Assembly: GCA_041183125.1 (NCBI GenBank)
Contig: JBEGMH010000084.1
Location: 1-21,364, forward strand
Direction of reading: 5' to 3'
Origin: JADJPL01 sp041183125
GTDB lineage: Bacteria > Bacteroidota > Bacteroidia > Chitinophagales > Saprospiraceae
DNA: 21,364 nt
Numbering within the stretch: the stretch's first letter is position 1; each line of letters opens with the position of its first letter. Under the pieces are notes generated by a model that saw only the letters and a list, made by a program, of their open reading frames with translations, was not told the DNA's origin and did not search any database. Made by a program: the position numbers and the translations under genes. Positions 16,971-21,364 of the stretch are shown here, piece after piece.

Positions 16971-19637
16971 ATGGCACTGAGCTGGTTAATTTGGTATTGG
17001 ATAGGCATCTGGGGCGCTGCAAGACCTTTGCCGCCGCCCGTTGTACATAGCCCGTCAGCAGATGGGATCCGCACTTCGGGGCGCTTTACGACAGAGGCCC
17101 TGGTACAGGATGTTTTTGTGGGCGGGGCTTGTCGGAACGTCAGCCGGATAAGGGCAATCGGCAATGCCAAAGGTATCGGGTATTTCGAGCAGGGCGGGAG
17201 CAGCATCGGCATAGAACGCGGCATCGTATTGGCAACAGGGCCGATTGGCAACGCGGAAGGGCCCAACAGCAAAGGCGATGAGGGAGGCGATTTCAAAGAT
17301 GCCACGGGCGACCCCGACCTGCGCCAGCTCACTTCCGCCCCTATTTTTGACGCGGTGGGCCTGGAGTTCAACTTTGTGCCGCTGGACACCCTGGTCACCT
17401 TTCGCTATGTGTTTGCCTCGGAGGAGTATTGTGAGTTTGTGGGTTCCAACTACAACGACGTATTCGGTTTTTTTATAAGCGGGCCGGGCATCAACGGTCC
17501 TTTTGGGAATAATTCCCGCAATGTGGCGCTCATCCCCGGGGGGGAGGAATACGTTTCCATCAACAACATCAACCACAAAAGCAACTCCGGCTATTTTGTG
17601 CGCAACGAGCCCAAAAAAGACGCCGAACGCTGCCAAATAGACTGGAAGGAACCCCCCCATTTCGACCTCACAGAGTTTGACGGGTTCACCAAAGTGCTGA
17701 CCGCGACCCTGCGCCTTATCCCCTGTGAAACCTATACCCTCCGGCTGGTAATCGCCGACGTCAGCGATGGGAACTACGATTCTGCTGTCTTTTTGGAGGC
17801 AGAAAGTTTCAATATCGGGGGGAATATCAACTTGGCGGTCAGCTCTGCAGATGGCCGGGACACCCTGTTGGAAGGCTGTAATACCGGGTATTTCTTAGCC
17901 CGGCGCCGTCCCGGGGAAAAGAACGACCAACCCCTGACCATAGGCCTCCGTATCTCGGATGCGAGCAAGGCGACGCCTGGAAAGGATTTCCAGCCCCTGC
18001 CCCGCAGCATCACCATTCCCGCCGGTGCCAACGAGGTCCGGGTACCCATCCAGTTGGTGATAGACGAAGAACAGGAATCGGTGGAAAGCATCATCCTTGA
18101 GTTGGACTTTCCCTGTGCGTGCATCAGCGATACGGCCCGGCTTTACATCAAAGATCCTCCCCTGCTCCGTTCGGGCCTCAAAGACACGGAAATTTGTATT
18201 GGCGACACGTTGCGTCTGGAAGCACTGCCGGAAGGGGGCGTACCTCCGTACCGCTACGCCTGGTCTCCGGTAGATACGGCTAGTTTTTTGCGCATAGCTC
18301 CCAAAACCGATACCCTGGTCACGTTGTCGCTGACGGACTCCTGCGGTCGGAACTACGTCCGGCGCGTATCGGTCAAGCGACGTCCGCCGCCTGTTTTGTT
18401 CCTCAATACCCGGCGCAGCGTTTGTAAAGGAGATACCGCTGCGATACCGATTGCGTTTAACGGAGAGCCCCCCTTCTCGTTCGTGTATTCTATCGGTAAC
18501 GGCAAAAAAGACACTATAAAAAACATAAAAGAATATACGTATATATTAAAAACAAAAGAAGAAGGTATTGTAAATATAAGTGCCTTTCGGGACGGTTGGT
18601 GCGACGGGCAGGTAAGAGGCAGTGCCGAGATTCTGCATTACACGCTTAGTACGATCGTACGGGCGGGCAACCTCAGTTGTGCAGGCGCCAACGACGGGGA
18701 AATCGGGCTGGAGGTAAGCGGGGGCACGCCGCCCTACCGCTTTGTCTGGGAGGGTCGTAGTTGGCAAGGCAATCGTGTGAGCGGCCTAAGTGCAGGCGAG
18801 TATGCGGTGGCGATCAGCGACAGCAACCGCTGTGCCACGGAACTCAGGGTTCGCATCAAAGAGCCGCCCCCCCTCAAACCAGTGACCTTTGACTGCCGGG
18901 ACCTGCGGGGTAGTTTCCTGGTGCTGTCTGCCTCGGGGGGTGTACCGCCGTACGCGTATTCCGTAGATGGCAAACGCTTTGAGGACCAGTCTCTTTTCGA
19001 TGCGCTCACCCCGGGGCAGAGCTATTCGCTGCACACCCGGGATGCGGAGGGTTGTTCTATCGTTCAGACCTTTCTCATGCCGGCCCGCTACAGCCAGATG
19101 ATAGAGTTGGCGCCCTCTGTACTGCTCGACCTGGGGCAAAAGTTCCGCTTGGACACCCGGTTGAATATCCCGCTTTCCCTGGTGGGTGCTGTGGAATGGT
19201 CGCCTGCTACCCATCTCAGTTGTGCGGATTGTTTGCAGCCGGTGCTGACCGCGTTAGAGAACGAGACCCTGCTGCTGAAAGTGACCGATGTATTTGGTTG
19301 TTTTGACGGGGCATCGATCATTGTCAAGATCAACCGGCAGGCGGCCGTGTATATCCCGAATGCGTTCTCCCCGGATGGCGACGGGGTCAACGACCGTTTG
19401 AGTGTGTTTGCCGACCCGGCGCAAATTTCGCGGGTACAATCCTTCAAGGTTTTCAACCGCTGGGGGCAGCTCCTGTATGTCGCCGGCGACTATCCGGTCA
19501 ATGCCGAATACATTGGGTGGGACGGCCGTTTCCGCGGCGAACTACAGGAGCCGGGGGTTTATACCTACCATGCCGTGCTGGAGTTGAGCGACGGGAACGT
19601 AGTGGTGAAAGAAGGTTCGTTTGTACTGATGCATTAG
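16971..19637 (+). CDS. Secreted choice-of-anchor L / SprB-repeat protein with type B T9SS sorting domain
   Basis: The 888-aa protein starts MALSWLIWYWIGIWGAARPL, a hydrophobic but uncharged signal-like segment. Residues about 40-285 match the choice-of-anchor L domain: DVFVGGACRNVSRIRAIGN, GIVLATGPIGNAEGPN, FRYVFASEEYCEFVGSNYND, VFGFFISGPG, LRLVIADVSDGNYDSAVFLE. A Calx-beta-like stretch follows (about 290-400). Then come Ig-like segments, an SprB-type repeat (about 562-632: LSCAGANDGEIGLEVSGGTP, GLSAGEYAVAISD), a second related repeat, and a type B sorting domain (about 793-888: IPNAFSPDGDGVNDRL, FKVFNRWGQLLY, GVYTYHAVLE). SprB is a gliding adhesin of Flavobacterium. A surface or adhesive role is likely. 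An AT-rich patch lies at 18503-18580. It is followed by an intrinsic terminator. Confidence 0.9.
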   Translation: MALSWLIWYWIGIWGAARPLPPPVVHSPSADGIRTSGRFTTEALVQDVFVGGACRNVSRIRAIGNAKGIGYFEQGGSSIGIERGIVLATGPIGNAEGPNSKGDEGGDFKDATGDPDLRQLTSAPIFDAVGLEFNFVPLDTLVTFRYVFASEEYCEFVGSNYNDVFGFFISGPGINGPFGNNSRNVALIPGGEEYVSINNINHKSNSGYFVRNEPKKDAERCQIDWKEPPHFDLTEFDGFTKVLTATLRLIPCETYTLRLVIADVSDGNYDSAVFLEAESFNIGGNINLAVSSADGRDTLLEGCNTGYFLARRRPGEKNDQPLTIGLRISDASKATPGKDFQPLPRSITIPAGANEVRVPIQLVIDEEQESVESIILELDFPCACISDTARLYIKDPPLLRSGLKDTEICIGDTLRLEALPEGGVPPYRYAWSPVDTASFLRIAPKTDTLVTLSLTDSCGRNYVRRVSVKRRPPPVLFLNTRRSVCKGDTAAIPIAFNGEPPFSFVYSIGNGKKDTIKNIKEYTYILKTKEEGIVNISAFRDGWCDGQVRGSAEILHYTLSTIVRAGNLSCAGANDGEIGLEVSGGTPPYRFVWEGRSWQGNRVSGLSAGEYAVAISDSNRCATELRVRIKEPPPLKPVTFDCRDLRGSFLVLSASGGVPPYAYSVDGKRFEDQSLFDALTPGQSYSLHTRDAEGCSIVQTFLMPARYSQMIELAPSVLLDLGQKFRLDTRLNIPLSLVGAVEWSPATHLSCADCLQPVLTALENETLLLKVTDVFGCFDGASIIVKINRQAAVYIPNAFSPDGDGVNDRLSVFADPAQISRVQSFKVFNRWGQLLYVAGDYPVNAEYIGWDGRFRGELQEPGVYTYHAVLELSDGNVVVKEGSFVLMH

Positions 19638-19651
19638 ACCTGTTGCGAAGG
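19636..19651 (+). repeat. Dispersed motif, copy 6 (in the terminator of the 888-aa gene)
   Basis: AGACCTGTTGCGAAGG matches the family except near its end. Its last seven bases form the start of the left arm of the terminator hairpin. Confidence 0.5.
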
Positions 19652-19670
19652 CTCAGGGCCTTCGCTTTTT
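19645..19670 (+). terminator. Intrinsic terminator of the 888-aa gene
   Basis: GCGAAGGC (19645-19652) pairs perfectly with GCCTTCGC (19658-19665) around loop TCAGG, followed by TTTTT at 19666-19670. The right arm and T-tract encode the last codons of the convergent S74 gene, whose TGA is at 19655-19653 on the minus strand. Confidence 0.9.
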
Positions 19671-21364
19671 ATCCTGTACAGAGGCTCCTTGGGCAATTTT
19701 TTCCCTCAAAGCGGATGTCTCCTGCTTCAAGACCTGGTTTTCGGCGTGTAATTCCTGTACTGCTTTGACGAGCAGGGGGATCATATCGCTGGTGTTGAGG
19801 GTGAGCAAGGTGTCTGGCCCTGGGAGTGGGCTGACCAGTCCGGGCAGGACCTGTTGCACTTCCTGGGCGATGAACCCTGCTTTATGGACGGGGTAGAGGG
19901 TATCCCTGAGATTCAGTTTCATATCGAAGCTGACCGGCCTGAGTTGAAGTAGGGTGGCCAACCCGGACGGGATGGGTTGTACGTTCCGCTTCAGGCGTAG
20001 GTCGGAGGTATTGGTGCTGTAAAATACTTCTTTGCTTGCCGGGTCATAGTGCAGCGTGGTAGTTCCGCTGGCCGCATTGCGGATGGGGGCGATGAACAGG
20101 GCGCCTGTATATGTACTGTTAACGGTAGAACCACTTGCATTGAGGATAATGCTGTTGGTATGTTGGTCGGTGAACCCCGCTTTTGTACCGATGGCGATGG
20201 CGCTCTGTCCCTGTCTTTTGTTGCCGGCATGATGGCCGATGGCAATAGCATAATGGCTTTGGGTATCCCTCCCGGCTTCGGTACCCAAAGCGATGGCGCT
20301 TATCCCCTGCTTTGCATACGCTGACCAGTGGCCGATGGCCAGGGCATGGATGTCCTGATCCTGGAAGGCTGCTTGTCTGCCTAATGCGATACCGTAGTTG
20401 CCCTGTCGCAAATAGCCGGCGTAGGGGCCTACGGCCACTGCTTCCAAGCCCTGCTTGGAGTAGCCTGCCTGAAAGCCTACTGCAATGGCGTTGACGCTTT
20501 GCGAGTCGCGTCCGGCATCCATTCCGAGGGCGGTGGCTCCTGCCCCTTGAGCTTGAAAGCCCGAACCACGCCCCAGGGCAGTGGCGTATGCGCCTTGGGT
20601 GTTTTGCCCGGCATTCATACCAACTGCGGTTGCACCAACACCCTGGTTCAGGTATCCGGCTGACCAGCCAACCGCCACTGCATTTTGACCTTGCTGCCGG
20701 AAACCAGCCCTCAAGCCCAGCGCGGTTGCTTGTACCCCTTGGGTATCGCGGCCAGCTTCGGTGCCTACGGCCACCGAGGTGCTTCCTTGCCCTGTATATC
20801 CGCTGCGATAGCCTATAGCAACCGATTGCTGTCCCTGTGTACCCTGCCCGCTTTCAAATCCCAATGCCAGCGATCCGTTGGTTTCGTTTTGGTAGGCTGC
20901 CAGCCGGTGCCAGCTACTTTTTTTATACATGTAAAAACCGGTATCGGCATTGGTCTGGTAAACCATACGGCTGTTTGAAGGGGCAGCTATCGCCAATCGC
21001 TGGGCCTGCGTAAGCGTGTCGAACGGCATACCGGCAACAGGTGCGCCGTCGGCCCGGTAGGTGAGCACGTTGCCTGTTTGCCCGGGGTTTACCCGAGCCC
21101 ATTCTGTGCCGTTCCAATACAGCAAGTTCCCAGTCTGGTTGCCCGTCTGCATGAGGCCTGTTTTTGCATTGATCCTTGCGGAGAGGGAAGCGGTATCGGC
21201 TGCGTTGAGCTTTCGGTTCCAGTAGGAGGTGTCGTTGGCGGTGATGGCGTCGGCGGTGGCGGCGGCGAAGAGGGGGTCTGCCTCTGTGAACGCGGCAATC
21301 CTTGCGTCGAACCTGGCGGAGAGGGAAGCGGTATCGGCTGCGTTGAGCTTTCGGTTCCAGTAGG
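19653..21364 (-). CDS. Tail-fibre-like protein with beta-roll repeats and S74 intramolecular chaperone domain (5' end beyond window)
   Basis: The frame is open to the right edge, so the start is missing; the first in-window ATG (21152) is probably internal. Near the edge, YWNRKLNAADTASLSAR occurs twice, 46 residues apart. About fifteen 16-residue repeats (QGxxAxAxGxxAGxxx) then form a left-handed beta-roll-like stem as in YadA heads and phage fibres. The C-terminus is an endosialidase-type S74 chaperone: NTSDLRLKRNVQPIPSGLA, then GFIAQEVQQVLPGLV, then a coiled coil (LLVKAVQELHAENQVLKQE). The Ser in SDLRLK (codon at 20006-20004) corresponds to the conserved self-cleavage Ser of this family. 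The domain normally guides trimer folding and is then cut off. No T9SS sorting domain is present. Bacteroidota carry many such proteins. The surface target is unknown. Confidence 0.9.
   Translation of the reverse strand, partial: YWNRKLNAADTASLSARFDARIAAFTEADPLFAAATADAITANDTSYWNRKLNAADTASLSARINAKTGLMQTGNQTGNLLYWNGTEWARVNPGQTGNVLTYRADGAPVAGMPFDTLTQAQRLAIAAPSNSRMVYQTNADTGFYMYKKSSWHRLAAYQNETNGSLALGFESGQGTQGQQSVAIGYRSGYTGQGSTSVAVGTEAGRDTQGVQATALGLRAGFRQQGQNAVAVGWSAGYLNQGVGATAVGMNAGQNTQGAYATALGRGSGFQAQGAGATALGMDAGRDSQSVNAIAVGFQAGYSKQGLEAVAVGPYAGYLRQGNYGIALGRQAAFQDQDIHALAIGHWSAYAKQGISAIALGTEAGRDTQSHYAIAIGHHAGNKRQGQSAIAIGTKAGFTDQHTNSIILNASGSTVNSTYTGALFIAPIRNAASGTTTLHYDPASKEVFYSTNTSDLRLKRNVQPIPSGLATLLQLRPVSFDMKLNLRDTLYPVHKAGFIAQEVQQVLPGLVSPLPGPDTLLTLNTSDMIPLLVKAVQELHAENQVLKQETSALREKIAQGASVQDKKRRP
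20166..20885 (-). repeat. Tandem 48-base (16-residue) repeats in the S74 protein
   Basis: Counting from the ATG at 21152, residues 90-329 divide without gaps into 15 units of 16 residues, 14 of them starting with Q. The core A(V/L/I)A(V/I/L)G is conserved, followed by a short AG turn. Units with AGRD are 2, 7 and 12, counting the first unit as 0. The nucleotide copies are diverged. Confidence 0.85.
21181..21364 (-). repeat. Direct repeat, 138-base period, in the S74 protein
   Basis: A 46-base block at 21181-21226 recurs without a mismatch at 21319-21364, where the window ends. The offset of 138 bases equals 46 residues. The repeated peptide contains YWNRKLNAADTASLSAR, so further identical copies may lie beyond the edge. 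Confidence 0.8.

Noticed and set aside
20166..20885. CRISPR-like array suggested by regular 48-base periodicity
   Set aside because: The period keeps the reading frame and encodes a consistent 16-residue protein repeat; there are no identical repeats with unique spacers.
19653..21364. Trimeric autotransporter (YadA-type) or prophage tail fibre
   Set aside because: The repeats resemble YadA heads, but there is no C-terminal anchor barrel; S74 replaces it. No other phage genes are in the window.

Overview
The window looks like a chromosomal segment of a free-living, GC-rich member of the Bacteroidota, most likely the Saprospiria (Lewinella/Haliscomenobacter-like). The evidence is a short primary sigma factor without region 1.1, Bacteroidota-type promoters (TTG about 18-20 bases before TAnnTTTG), several large secreted proteins with type IX secretion (T9SS) C-terminal sorting domains of both type A and type B, and PKD, choice-of-anchor L and SprB-type domains. 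The class-level placement is inference.

Left part (1-5834), mostly housekeeping. A minus-strand pair encodes a START-like protein and, 2 bases later, the N-terminal part of an AddB-like PD-(D/E)XK nuclease-family protein cut by the left edge. The primary sigma factor rpoD (plus) converges on an Lrp/AsnC regulator (minus) across a 57-base near-perfect inverted repeat. A C-terminal processing protease (S41 family, plus) converges on a degenerate Sua5/YrdC-domain protein (minus).

Middle (5835-11185). Two tandem paralogues, each exactly 757 aa, form a likely operon. Each has a signal peptide, a Cys-rich N-terminal domain, three PKD-type domains and a type B T9SS sorting domain. Ribosomal protein L19 (rplS) follows with its own promoter. 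After it come two back-to-back hairpins facing the next convergent gene.

Right part (11186-21364). A 1823-aa minus-strand secreted protein holds about 15 copies of a roughly 112-residue domain that I do not recognise, plus a type A sorting domain. It is divergent from an 888-aa choice-of-anchor L/SprB/type B sorting protein. That gene converges on a tail-fibre-like protein with about fifteen 16-residue beta-roll repeats and a C-terminal S74 intramolecular chaperone, cut by the right edge.

How it fits together: four large proteins carry T9SS cargo signatures, so the region is mainly a cell-surface or adhesion locus embedded among housekeeping genes. The most unusual items are the 15-fold repeat protein, the identical-length paralogue pair, the S74 beta-roll protein, and a dispersed 17-base motif (AGACYTGTTGCGAGGGG-like) found in intergenic spaces from 5.9 kb to 19.6 kb, often in or beside hairpins. 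No tRNA, rRNA, CRISPR array, transposase or integrase was found.
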